A DNA stretch of 64,000 nucleotides, taken from Epiperipatus broadwayi (lineage: Eukaryota; Onychophora; Udeonychophora; Euonychophora; Peripatidae). Location of the stretch: NCBI GenBank assembly GCA_028023455.1, contig JAQFVV010012394.1, positions 31,218,885 to 31,282,884 of the forward strand. Reading direction: 5' to 3'. Shown here one piece after another: positions 12,196 to 23,384 of this stretch. Position 1 is the first letter of the stretch. Each line of letters starts with the position of its first letter. The notes under the pieces were generated by a model, which saw nothing but the letters and a program-made list of their open reading frames with translations, searched no databases and was not told the origin of the DNA. Both the position numbers and the translations under genes were made by a program.

Positions 12196-12210
12196 GTAAG
12201 GAGAGAGGGT
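12196..12210 (+). promoter_or_regulatory. Polypurine tract
   Basis: GTAAGGAGAGAGGGT immediately precedes the 3' LTR start TGTAAAGG. A purine run at this exact position is the plus-strand primer of LTR retroelements, which fixes the element's orientation and the LTR boundary. Confidence 0.75.
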
Positions 12211-14771
12211 TGTAAAGGGTAGCTTACAATGCACATATTCATAAAAAGATCAAGCCTGCTTATTGAACCCAACCTATTTGGAATTTATATTAATAATGGA
12301 AAGATTATTTGTTTGTTATTATTACATATATACATATAATACACAATAAATTATTAAATTATAATAAATAAAATACGATCAATATTTTACAAAGTAATAT
12401 TGTATATATATATAAACTATTTGATTAATAAACTGTAATGTATATATATATATTTTAAATTTAAAATTGAATATTAATTTATAGTTAAATGATGTAGGGA
12501 TAGCCTGAAGTTAAGTTAGGTGGTGATATGTGAAAATAAAACTGATTTTATTATTATTTTTTTATTTGTAATAAATGAAATGTATTTAAACAATAGGTAT
12601 TTAAAAATCTAAATAAATTTAAACAATAGGCAGTTAAAAATCTCAGCGTTCCAGATCTACGTGAACAAATTGTATAAAAATAGAAACTTTTTACAAATCG
12701 TTCTTCTTGTCAAGAGAGATAGCGACTATAACAATAGACAATAGTTAAAACTAAAATTTAGAATGCTAAAATGGAGTTTTGCTTTTTCTTTTATTTAAAT
12801 TATAAATATTTTTAAAAGTCAAATGCTGTAACTAAAAGTTTACCAAATTCAGTGGAAAGAAAGTAAAATAAAAAGTAAGAATAACTGATAAATTTTGCAA
12901 TAATTAAAGCATGTTTTAAAAGTTGTTGGAGTAATTTTAAATATTTAAAATCTTATTTCAAAAAGAATAATGAAAATTAATCTGCTGAAAATTGGAAAAG
13001 AAAGAAAAATGAAATAATTTTCTTAATATATATATATATACATAAAGTGCTTCTATATTATCCAATAAAAATTTATGATTACAAATAATTATTAAATTGT
13101 ACTTTAATATGAATATGGGCTAGAGCAAAACATGCTATTGTGTATCATGGTATTTCCTACCAGCTGCATTAAACCTATATATATATATTTCTACTTTATT
13201 GTAAACACACAAGAAGATGCCTGCAGTCCAAAGTAAACAAGCATTGGAATACTTAATGGTGAATCAAATGAGAATCAAGGTGTTTACCATTAAACACAAC
13301 TACAGGAGACACCATTGTACCTATCTATCCTTGCTAAGGAAAATGATTTACTAAGTGAAACTGCTTTGAAGAACAACTTGCCTAACTATCAACTACTACT
13401 ACCTCCATTAGGATGATTTTTATGAACTTTGTTCCAATTACAATTTTTAATCAAAGAATCAATATTGTAAATTTTTGTTTATTTTTTTTTTATTCATGTT
13501 ATCTGTTGTATTTTCACACTCTGATGCTGAAGCCTCATTTTTTTATAGAATTAGCAAGGAAGAAAAGAGGGGGGGTATTCACTTTGATATTTTTCTATTT
13601 TCATTATAAATAAAATTTAGGTTAACCCACCTGCTTCACATCAGGTTATCCTCATAAATATTAAGGTAAGATCCTCTACATTTATTTTCATAGATTAAAC
13701 TGCAACACTTATACAGAATACATATTATATGTTTTATTTTGTTGATTAACCTTGTGTATATATTTTCCAGTATGTTTGACTAATCAACTAGTATCTATCT
13801 CTATCATATATATAAATTGGGGGAACTTGTTAAATAGGTTGTTAACATCTGCAAATATATAATTTAGCTAGCTAGCATCTCAATTATCTTAAATAACTAA
13901 AATTTATTTTTCTATATAATTATTATTTGTAGAGAATGAGTGACATAGATGGATTTCTACCATGGGGTATAAGGGTTGGATTATAATAATCATTAATTAG
14001 TAAAATGCTAGGGTTCACATGTGACACATGTATATATGATTATTTTTTTATCATTACTATTGTTGTTATACTTTATGATATTTATTATTGTTAATAAATG
14101 TTTAAGAGTTTGTATTATTTCGGTCTCTGGTTTATTGAGTTGTCCTGACATTTTATAGTTTATAAACAATTATGCATGCATACACATCTATTTTTCTTAT
14201 CATATAAAAGCTTGAAAATAAAACAAATATAATAAATGCTATTTATAACCTATATGTAAGTGCAGGAGTTGCTGTGTGTATCTGTTTATACCTGTTAAAG
14301 AAGTCAAAAGCAATATTTTCTCTGGGTTTGAATATTAGGGCATAACGGAATTTAAAAAGAAGGGAAAGTGGATGAACTAACCTAAATTGTAGTTAATATT
14401 AGTAAATAGGGATAGAGTTAGTCAATTAATGTCTATGCAATCATTGATTAAGCATTTCACAGGTTCTCATTAGCATTCTATCAGAAAACCCACAGTCTAA
14501 ACATAGTTAGATGCCACCTTTTTTCCCTTCTAAACCTGGTAGATCTCTGCAGATTGTTTCATTAAGAGCAATAAATTAGAGCATATTCACTTATCCCACA
14601 CCAGATTGCTACATCTGCATAGTATTACAGTCTGCAAGTTAGTTGACCATCCGTTACATCTGGCACACCATTGTTGGGTTTGGTTAGCTTATGATTGTTG
14701 ATGAAGAGTTCCATCCATTATATCTGGCACCATCAACTTTGAGGCCAGTGGTAATCATTCTGTCCATTATA
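12211..14771 (+). repeat. 3' long terminal repeat
   Basis: Near-identical to 6421-8960. It keeps about 115 bases (about 13904-14010) lost from the 5' LTR; that loss is bounded by a short TAAAAT direct repeat, as expected of slippage. It ends CTGTCCATTATA and is followed by ATGC. The many base differences between the two LTRs mean the insertion is not brand new. Confidence 0.85.
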
Positions 14772-14775
14772 ATGC

Positions 14776-15830
14776 TAAGAGTATGTATTAAGTGAAATAA
14801 TCTGTACAAAGAGTAAGAACTCTCCATCAACATTTTTATGTTTTAATGATAACATTTTTTACAAAAACTATATTTATGTATATCAGTAAACCAGTGATAT
14901 AAGGGTATGTAAATTTTGTTTCAATAATTCATATTTTATACTCGTATATTTTATGAGGTATAACTTGTTTTATATTTCAATTTTAATTTATTTATCTTAG
15001 CCTGTAAAGCAATCAATAAAATGCTATAGTTTTTTAGAATTAGTTATTTTTAAAAAGTTAATAGAGTTATTAGAAAGAATTTTAGAAGAGATCTACCCCC
15101 TTCAATTTCATCATTGTTTTAAACAATCTGGATTTTCTCAGCAAAAATATAAAAAGTTTTTTTTATAAGTTACATTTGAAAAAAGATTGATATATTCAAT
15201 TTTTTACTCGATTTATGTGGATATGTGCATAATATTTTTTAGATATAATATTAAATTATTATAGTAATAGAAGGTTTCCTTATGTATTTATATTATATGT
15301 GCCTGAAAGAACAGGATTATTCGCCTTGTGTGTAGATACCACAGGGAGGTGTATTTATCTATTTGACCTTTTATTTATTTCTATTTAGCATTGGGTTCTG
15401 AAGTTTTTATCCATGCTCATTTATATATTATCTGCTTTAACTTGTGTTTATTTACTGCACAAAATTAGTTGTCATTATTGATTCTGCAAGAGTAGCAAAT
15501 CTTCCCATGCCTTATATATAATTTTTCTGTATTTTAACAGGGGTTACTTATGAATCTTTCTAATTGTTCATTACCTATGTCCTCTAGTGGCCTAGGTCTT
15601 GCAACACATATGAGCTGTGTTATAAAAATTCAGCACATGCAAGATTATCTAATAATAAATTCTGCCAATGTTTAATTATTCATTAACATTTTTGCAAAGA
15701 TATGTGCACACATCTGCAATTGTCATGTATATTGAGAGTTCTATTATGTTCACACTCAATTATCTAATGAACAAAATTAATTCTAAGAAAAGAATTGAAA
15801 CAATCAACTGTCAGATACATTAACTACTTC
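14776..15830. other. AT-rich stretch, no feature recognised
   Basis: No repeat, frame or RNA structure that I can support. Confidence 0.55.
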
Positions 15831-15999
15831 TAATACATTAACGATCAGCCTTTTCAAGCTACTGTGCATGCGCTTTTCACGAGTGTTAATAATAAATGAA
15901 TACTTTATCTTGTGTTGGGAATTAAAGTATTCATTTATTATTAACATTTGTGAAAAGCGCATGCACAGTAGCTTGAAAAGGCTGATCGTTAATGTATTA
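15831..15999. mobile_element. Palindromic MITE with TA flanks
   Basis: A 169-base foldback: 76-base arms with only a few mismatches around a short loop (TCTTGTGTTGGGAAT, about 15908-15922). The arms contain AGCTACTGTGCATGCGCTTT and its inverse. Both ends read as TA outside ATACATTAACG / CGTTAATGTAT, consistent with TA target duplication as made by Tc1/mariner-type transposases. No coding capacity. A single-arm relic lies at 6067-6116. Confidence 0.75.
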
Positions 16000-16915
16000 C
16001 AATTTATAAACATGCACTATATAAAATAAATGCTTATTAACTACTTCTTTAAAAGGTTTATAATCAATTTTAATATATGATTGAACTAACTGTAGTTCAA
16101 ACCCATTCATTAAGGTGAGCGATTTATTTTTTTTGTTTTACTAATATTAATAAACATTGTTGTAATTGTTAGATTTATCTGGTATTTGTTTATTGTTTTC
16201 TGTCATACTAATTGTTTATTCTACCAAGAATCTCTACTCTCCCTGATCTAGCTGCAATAATTAATTTATAAATGGATGACAGCTGTGTTGGCCCTTGTAA
16301 TGAATATCCATATCAACCAAATATAATTCTTCTATGCTGGAGGCACCCTCTATTGAAGGATATTAGGTGTAGGCTGTCCAGTATAATATATAAATAATAT
16401 TTTGAAATTAAGATTCATACAATTGTAAAATAAAAAATTGAAATGCCTTCTGGCCATATCATAAGATAACAATTTAATTAAAAGAAACTTGAGCTCAAAC
16501 TTGAAAGTCTGACTTTAAATCCCTTTTAATTTCATTAAGTTTACTATAAACAGAATATTAACCAAACATGCAAAGTTTAAAATTAAGTTCGTATAGACAA
16601 TATACTTATATTTAAATAAGATAACAATTTTTTATGATAAAAAAGTTATCTTTTATCATTATTTTATTTTCATATATAAAACAATATGTAAAATACTTAG
16701 GCCAAAGATAATGAATGTTAAATGAATCAGATAATTTATTTTAATGATATTTTAAATTGATTGATATTATTAATTGATATATCTGAATGTTTTCGCAGTT
16801 TAAACATTATCAATACCAATTCAAACAATGAAAATATGTAATCAAAAATATTCCAGTGCTAAATGAATACTCAGGTATTTTAAATTATATATATATTTAT
16901 TAGTAAATGGGATTA
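16000..16915. other. AT-rich stretch, no feature recognised
   Basis: A moderately less AT-biased part at 16230-16390 was checked in all frames without result. Confidence 0.55.
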
Positions 16916-17150
16916 CCATTATATATACAAAGTTATATTCACAGCCAAGGTGTATTGATGTGAAGCAATCAATTAGATTGACTATGCAGGCTGAATGAAA
17001 ATAATAGCAAGTCTGACCAAGCTACTAATAATCAAAAAGAGTATCTTGGATATGTTTGCTATTGTTTCCATTCAGCCTCCAGAATCACTCTCATTGTTTG
17101 GTGCATGTCAATATGCCTTGGCTGTGAATTTAACTTCATATATATATATG
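16916..17150. mobile_element. Foldback element adjoining a minisatellite
   Basis: Two arms of about 110 bases, 16916-17025 and 17041-17150, are imperfect reverse complements over their whole length. Landmarks: TTCACAGCCAAGGTGTATTG (left) against AATATGCCTTGGCTGTGAAT (right); GGCTGAATGAAAATAATAGC against GCTATTGTTTCCATTCAGCC. The centre is near 17033. The outer end of the right arm is the unit of the tandem array that follows. Confidence 0.75.
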
Positions 17151-17374
17151 ATTGTTTGGTGGATGTCAATATGCCTTGGCTGTGAATTTAACTTCATATA
17201 TATATATGATTGTTTGGTGGATGTCAATATGCCTTGGCTGTGAATTTAACTTCATATATATATATATATATGATTGTTTGGTGGATGTCAATATGCCTTG
17301 GCTGTGAATTTAACTTCATATATATATATATGATTGTTTGGTGGATGTCAATATGCCTTGGCTGTGAATTTAAC

Positions 17375-17408
<34 letters not shown>

Positions 17409-17663
17409 TGTTTGGTGGATGTCAATATGCCTTGGCTGTGAATTTAACTTCATATATATATATATATATATATGATTGTTTGGTGGATGTCAATATGCCT
17501 TGGCTGTGAATTTAACTTCATATATATATATATGATTGTTTGGTGGATGTCAATATGCCTTGGCTGTGAATTTAACTTCATATATATATATATATATATA
17601 TGATTGTTTGGTGGATGTCAATATGCCTTGGCTGTGAATTTAACTTCATATATATATATATAT
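17093..17663. repeat. Minisatellite, nine units of a 47-base core plus variable (TA)n
   Basis: Core ATTGTTTGGTGGATGTCAAT...ATTTAACTTCA is repeated nine times, each copy followed by a (TA)n tract of varying length, giving units of about 56-74 bases. Cores are nearly identical; almost all length change is in the TA tracts. The first unit is the terminal part of the right arm of the foldback at 16916-17150. Open frames across the array (repeating CLGCEFNFIYIY) are a product of the repeat. Confidence 0.95.
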
Positions 17664-18810
17664 AGATCATGTTTATTAATTAATTAACATCTATGTTAAT
17701 TGTTAAAAATATTAAATTAATATGTATTGTAATGATTTGTAAAGTGAAATGGAGAATAGAAAGAGAGGGTTCATTACACCCCACAAATTATTTAAGGTCC
17801 AAAAATTATATGTATCATTCACACCTTACTTCTGGACTAGTTAAACTTATAAAAGATAAAATGTATTTTTATTTCTAAAATTTTTACTAAATATATGTGT
17901 GTGAGTCTTTAAGTAAATATATCATCGAATCAAAGATCAGTTTATTAATTCCAAAATATATTTAAAATAAGAAAGTTTTCTGCTGAAGAAATTAAAAGGC
18001 AGCATTATAAAATGGACTATCATATTGTATATATTGATATGTCTGTGATTCACAGATGGGTTTGAATAGTCATTTCAAAACTCATTATTGGAGCAGTTTC
18101 ATTACTCAATGTTTCTCTCCCCCTTTTTTTTTGTTCTTGGTGTTAGAATAGTCATACTCATTTTTACAAATGTTTAGTATTATAATTATTTAATATTTAT
18201 TCATTTGCTCTGCGAGTGGGCCCTGAGTATATTGTAGCAAGACATACAACAATAATTCATAAATTAATTAAATACTCCCATAAATAGTGTCTTTCAACCA
18301 TGGTTTGGGGCAGTTCTTAGAATTCAAAATGACTGTGACCACACTCTAAGTCAATACCAACAAATCACTATGTATGTGATTAATCATAAATTCTGAGCCC
18401 TAATGTTTATCAAAAATAATGTTGATACAACCTGTGTGAGCCCCAATATCCCTTTGGACCTATAATGGTGAGCTATGCTGAGATTTTAGTCACTTCTGAT
18501 GAAGGCCTTCCATAACCTTTCTTTCTTTTTGATCTTCTATTCAGTCACTTCAGCTATTACATTTCCAGACAGTCCCACTGACTTAAATTTTCTGGGAATT
18601 TATATTATCTGCTGCTATTCTTTTCTGAAATTATTACTTTAATTCTAATCAATTTTGACTGTTTCATATCTTATCTATAGTCAGTAATTGCCTAATTATG
18701 GATGTAATGAGTTTTTTTTTATCTATCAAGAATTATTTACTTTAAATCTCTTAACAGTTTTTTTGCTTTATTCATTTTAATTTACATTTTTTATATAAAT
18801 GTATATAATC
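17664..18810. other. AT-rich stretch, no feature recognised
   Basis: A CTGATGAAGG motif at about 18498 resembles the start of the hammerhead-like PLE hairpin, but no GAAA partner follows. Otherwise nothing recognised. Confidence 0.5.
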
Positions 18811-18840
18811 TCATCATCATCATAATCAACATCATCATCA

Positions 18841-18898
<58 letters not shown>

Positions 18899-18942
18899 CA
18901 TTATTATTATTATTATTATTATCATTATTACTGTTATTATTA
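18811..18942. repeat. (ATC)n / (ATT)n trinucleotide microsatellite
   Basis: About 30 bases of TCA repeats pass into about 20 uninterrupted ATT repeats and then interrupted ATT/ATC. Confidence 0.95.
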
Positions 18943-19358
18943 AGTAGTATTAGTTGTTGATAGTAATTGTTTGCAAAGCATTGAATGAATCCTGAGGTAT
19001 ATATAAATAATAATAATGTAGACCAGGTAGGCTTGTATGTACATTCTTAGATCTCTTTCATATCTTCAGTAGGCGTAGATTAGATATAAACTGATTAGTC
19101 CTCATACAAAAGTCTGTTTCAGTAGTTGCTGACATGTGCTTATTTATATAATCTCATTCTCTTGAATAAGTTTAATTATAAAAAAATATTTTCTATTGTT
19201 GCATTCTTGAAACTATTTATTTTTTTATCAGATCATTTATTATAAGACTTTTTATTAATGTAGTTAGCAGATCTGAGTTAATTTTACAATCCTTTACACT
19301 TAATATACTTGATTTCAATAAACATTTAGACACACTACCGTTTATATACAATTATGAA
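18943..19358. other. AT-rich stretch, no feature recognised
   Basis: Nothing supported. Confidence 0.5.
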
Positions 19359-19573
19359 TAATCTGTAGTCTAAACAGGTAAAACTCTCCATACAGTAGTG
19401 CCACTCAGTGCAAGCCAGAGTAATCAATGGATGCCAGAAGGCTTATGCATAAAATCCCTATCTAGTGCACTGAGTGGCACTACTGTATGGAGAGTTTTGC
19501 CTGTTTAATAAGTTATGATCAAGCATAGGAAATGGTGATCATGTGATGTTCAGTGTTTTAATCTGTAGTCTAA
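19359..19573 (+). mobile_element. Family B hairpin element, copy 1, with 15-bp direct repeats
   Basis: The insert at 19374-19558 (185 bases) starts ACAGGTAAAACTCTCCATAC and carries the inverse, GTATGGAGAGTTTTGCCTGT, at 19485-19504, so it folds into a hairpin with arms of about 35 bases. It then continues into a one-sided tail (AAATGGTGATCATGTGATGT). The exact 15-mer TAATCTGTAGTCTAA flanks it at 19359-19373 and 19559-19573. A duplication this long is what LINE-type target-primed integration leaves. No coding capacity. Confidence 0.8.
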
Positions 19574-19799
19574 TAAATTATTAATAAGAATCATTAATAT
19601 ACTTATCTAAAGTGTTTGATGTCTGAGTTGTGATAGGAAAAATCAAATGTTTTATTCTGTATTTTCTAATACCATACTATTTCTATTCAATGCCTATATT
19701 CATTCTTTACCTTGAAAAATATGCTGTATTCATTGAAGTAGCATTCCATTGTTGGTAGAAATACATTATATATCTAATATTTAATAATATTTTTGAAGT

Positions 19800-20400
19800 G
19801 TAATTTTTTCTACACCACTATCAAAGCAAGATAGGAATTGGTTTCCATCCACTTTTAACACCTTGTGGAAGGACACAATCATAAACATATGACAAAGGAC
19901 ATGTGAAACTGAACCAGCACTCATCAGTTAGCCCAGATCACAAAATGTGCTGCTCGCATAACTTTGATACAAATCACTTAATAAAAGAATATTAATAATT
20001 TTATTAATCATTCATTAGACTAGAGATTATCCAATAATTAATAATATCTCTGTAGTGTAATTTTCATTACACCTCTCACATGCAAGACACATCAAATAAA
20101 CTGTAGTAATTTGCTATCTATCTATATATACTGAACAATAGTAAAGACATGTGTAAGACATTATGGTCTGGAACTAACTGATGAGTGCTATTTTAGCTTG
20201 AAATGTGCATATTGGTGACCATATATCTTTTTTCACATGTATTAGTTCATATGTTTATGGTTACACCTGTCCACAAGATGTTAAATGTGAATAGAAACTA
20301 GTCCCTACCTTGATTATACAATAGAAATATTATTCATTTATTGGATAATCTCTAGTTTAATGAATGAGTAATAAAAATTATTAGTATATTTTTATATCTA
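19800..20400. mobile_element. Foldback element related to family A
   Basis: Left part (about 19840-19960: CAGCACTCATCAGTTAGCCC) and right part (about 20165-20330: ACTGATGAGTGCTATTTTAG, CACATGTATTAG) are imperfect reverse complements, sharing the family A core. A second inverted pair, AGACTAGAGATTATCCAATA (about 20018) against TTGGATAATCTCTAGTTTAA (about 20340), is nested in it. The same TGGATAATCTTTAGTCCAAT motif returns alone at about 24509-24530. Confidence 0.6.
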
Positions 20401-21075
20401 TCATACATTTTAAAGAAAGAAATGTCAAATTGTATTTTAAATTAATCAGTATCTCAAATCACTTTCTATTATGTTACTTTCTCAGAAGAAATAAACTTTT
20501 ATCAACTACGCTACTGAAACTAAGTTATTAAAGTAAATACCATCTGCTGATTATTTCGTTTTTTCTCATCAGGAGAAGACTTCAATGATTTTGCATAATA
20601 ACAATTTTATTATTTTTAAAAATGTAAAGATTTCCAGATTAAATTATTAATCTCATTAAATTAAAATAAGTTTGTTGGCTGATGTTATTTGTATTCTCTC
20701 TCAAACTTTATAATACGCAAAGTCACATCTTGTCTTTAGTTGTATGTGTATATTGAAGAACTAAAAAACAAAGCAAAACATAAATTTAATGATTTTTAAG
20801 ATGTATTTTAAAAAACTTTGACAAAGTAAATATTTGGTGAATTATATAAAATTAAAAGAAATAGTTGAATATATTATGAATCTCACCCTGGATTTTTTTT
20901 TAATAATCTACAAGTAGAAGCAATTAAACAACTAATTTTTAACCGATTTTTTTTAATAGAAGAAAATTTTTTCATAGACCTTTCTTAATATATATGTGAA
21001 GAATATTGTTCGGAAAAATTCGCAAAGGCAATATTTATTCAAAAATAATTTACTTATAATGGTTGTATTTAATAT
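20401..21075. other. AT-rich stretch, no feature recognised
   Basis: Nothing supported. Confidence 0.5.
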
Positions 21076-21563
21076 ATGACTTTCACACAACTCACCATTC
21101 TACACTCTATCTCATAACACTGATACACTTAAACTCATAGATGTCGAAAAGATAAATAATCACCAATATACAATTTCATGCTAAACCAACAATCATCAGT
21201 TGGTCCAGATTATGTCCTGTATAGGAGGGATCAGATTGACTTTAGGTCAACATGGGTGTGATGAGAGTCTTGGCCTCAGGGTGGCCTTTGAGCGTTCCAT
21301 CATCAGATTTTCAATTGGATGGACTGTTGAAGAATTGGAGTGTGGAGTGGATTGAAGCCTGTCCATTAAAGTATGAAGATTGGTTATCTTAATATATATC
21401 TGAGCACTTATTGCATATATGTGTGGAGATGATAATCTGGTACTGATTTAGCATAAAATACGAATATTGGTGATTATTTATCTTTTCGACATCTATTTGT
21501 TAAAGTGTATCAGTGATATGAGATAGAGTGGTGTGTCGTGTGAAAGTCTGTGCTCATATACCC
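21076..21563. mobile_element. Foldback element, family A, copy 2
   Basis: Arms at 21076-21206 and about 21435-21563 are inverted copies; landmarks are ATGACTTTCACACAACTCAC at the left end, its relative at the right end, and GTCGAAAAGATAAATAATCA inside the left arm. Between them is a unique spacer of more even base composition (about 21215-21330). Same family as 1657-2193. Confidence 0.7.
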
Positions 21564-22394
21564 TATATATCACCTAAATTGATACAGGTATATAATAAGC
21601 CTGTATTTCAGTTAATGATTATATTGTTATTACTATTATGATGTTAAAATTAAATTCAGCATTGATCTCAAATTCCTATTCTCATCAGTCTACAACTTAT
21701 TTATCTTTCAATTCCGCTTATAAAGAATGTTTTCATTAATTTATTCAGGTATTTTGATTTTTTTTAATAAAATAATATGTACTTTATTATTAGTGAGAAA
21801 AATAAAAATGGTTAAAAATTTTATATTATTTTGAATATAATCAAAACAAAGATGTCATATACATACATATTGTATATTAATCTGTATAACCATGATTTAA
21901 ATGTCATATTTTGTAATTACTTAAAAAAAGTTTTAATTTTCGAGGCAAAAAAACGATTTAACATGCAAGCAGTTACTTTTAATTTCTAAAACAACTCTGT
22001 CTCTCATGAACATCCCAAAGAGACTGCGTTAGTCTCTTTTATCAAACTAGAACTATTTAATTGAGTTCCGTATGTTTTGCTCGCGTTATTTACAAGCACC
22101 GGGCCAATTGTTGTGCCCCTCTCTCACCCAGTATTGGACAGAGCCGATGTTGTCTGCACAAGGTATTGTGGAGCAATTGTCTGGTCTCGGATCCTATTTT
22201 TTTTTATTTTATTAATCATGAACTTTGTTTGTCTCATATAAATATAGCAAATTAATCAATTTTCTCTTCGACTGAATAATACAAACTGCCTATGATTAAG
22301 ACGTTTTTAAAGACTTTTTTTGTAGAATAAATTATTAATCTTTTTCAATTGATCTTATCTTCTTATCTAATTTTAACAATTATTGTTTTACATG
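21564..22394. other. Mixed stretch with a less AT-biased island and a short perfect hairpin
   Basis: From about 21990 to 22200 the sequence is noticeably richer in G, C and CpG than its surroundings (for example GCTCGCGTTATTTACAAGCA). It contains a perfect 9-bp hairpin, AAAGAGACT-GCGTT-AGTCTCTTT (22017-22039). Open frames through it have no recognisable domain. It may be an eroded terminal repeat or an untranslated exon; I cannot tell. Confidence 0.35.
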
Positions 22395-22865
22395 TATATC
22401 ATTCTCCTCATCATTTCCAATCATTATCGATTCATTGCAGGATGAAGCTCTTTCTAAGTTTAATCCAGTTTTCTGCGACTTTAGCCTTTCTTCTTTATAC
22501 CATATCAGCACCCTTCCTTATTTTAGCCATCCATTTTGCTTAGGATCTTTCTCTAAGTGCAATGTTGTTTAAAATCTCTTGGAATCCAGTTTAATATTTC
22601 AATTGTCCTTCTACATTATGTCCAGATCTACTTTACTTCAGTCTTTTAATTCTTTCAACGATGTCAGTAATACCTGTTTGTTCTGTCATACATGTATTTG
22701 ATTTTAGATTTCTTCTTATTACTCCTAACACACATCTTTCTAAATTTAGTTGAGTAGCCTGAAGTCTTTTTGTCTTCCGTTATGTGTGAAGTAAGAACTG
22801 CTAAAACACATTTATTAAAAACTTTCCTATTCAAATATATATGCATAGTTAATATTAAATTAATT
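22395..22865 (-). pseudogene. RTE-type LINE, 3' fragment
   Basis: Matches, on the same strand, the 3' part of the RTE element at 53.3-56.3 kb: compare CATTTATTAAAAACTTTCCT (22808-22827) with CATTTATTAAAAACCTTCCT there, and TCATTGCAGGATGAAG near the 3' end (22431) with CCACTGCAGGATGAAG. It covers the C-terminal region after the RT active site and the end of the 3' UTR. Several hundred bases, 5'-truncated as is usual for LINEs, with frame breaks throughout. Older than the 53-kb copy, judging by divergence. Confidence 0.75.
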
Positions 22866-23044
22866 CTACAAATAACACTCCATCCAAATGTAATTTAATG
22901 AAGAATTCATCCATATATATGTATGTGTGATTATATTTTGGACTATTTCTATCATCTAGAGTTAATTGTTAGATATCTTTAGAAAATTTCAATTTTTTTT
23001 AAAACTTTTCAATAAACACACAAATAATTTTACTGGAATATATA

Positions 23045-23325
23045 TAATTAAATGTGATTTGAACCAAGACTTTCAAGGATTAAATCCTGTCCATTAAAGT
23101 GTGTAGATTTGCTATCTTGGTATAAACCGAGCACTGATTATATGTATGTGTGGTAGATGATCTGGACTAACTGATGAGTGCTAGTTCAGCATGAAATACA
23201 TATGTTTGAGATCATTTATTTTTTTCCACATGTATGTGGTTATGTGTATCGGTTATATTTAATACAGTGGATAACTGAAGGGATCTTGAAACTCTGGGTT
23301 CAAATCCCTTTAATTACATCTAGCT
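23045..23325 (+). mobile_element. Family A element, copy 3 (asymmetric)
   Basis: The family A arm runs from about 23080 (TCCTGTCCATTAAAGTGTG) to 23325. The first 35 bases (23047-23080, ATTAAATGTGATTTGAACC) are the inverse of the right end (GGTTCAAATCCCTTTAATT, 23298-23316), so it still has short terminal inverted repeats but has lost most of the left arm. The right end has GGGTTCAAATCCC, which fits an RNA polymerase III B-box; no A-box is evident. Confidence 0.65.
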
Positions 23326-23384
23326 TAAGTATATATACTATACTTGTAATTCTCTAGGAATACATTCATGAATTGAATACAAGT

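Larger units (their letters stand above)
6417..14775 (+). mobile_element. LTR retrotransposon with very long LTRs and internal deletion
   Basis: Two direct repeats of about 2.55 kb (6421-8960 and 12211-14771), highly similar throughout, flank a 3.25-kb internal region. Both LTRs start TGTAAAGGGTAG. A polypurine tract abuts the right LTR and a TGG-starting candidate primer site lies two bases after the left LTR. The tetranucleotide ATGC flanks both ends (6417-6420 and 14772-14775), consistent with a 4-bp target duplication. The internal region encodes a decayed Gag-like coiled coil and an integrase C-terminus of Ty3/gypsy style. There is no recognisable protease, reverse transcriptase or RNase H, and the interior is far shorter than the 4-5 kb expected, so pol has been largely deleted. 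Non-autonomous; probably fixed. Plus-strand orientation follows from the order gag, integrase, polypurine tract. Confidence 0.85.

Noticed and set aside
17093-17407. Plus-strand open frames coding a repeating Cys-Leu-Gly-Cys-Glu-Phe pattern with Ile-Tyr runs
   Set aside because: They follow the minisatellite unit and change frame whenever the (TA)n length changes; no gene.
17093-17663. CRISPR-like array of regular repeats
   Set aside because: Spacers are only (TA)n, repeats are tandem, and the DNA is eukaryotic.
18490-18530. Hammerhead-like CTGATGAAGG motif
   Set aside because: No GAAA box or closing stem II follows within the needed distance.
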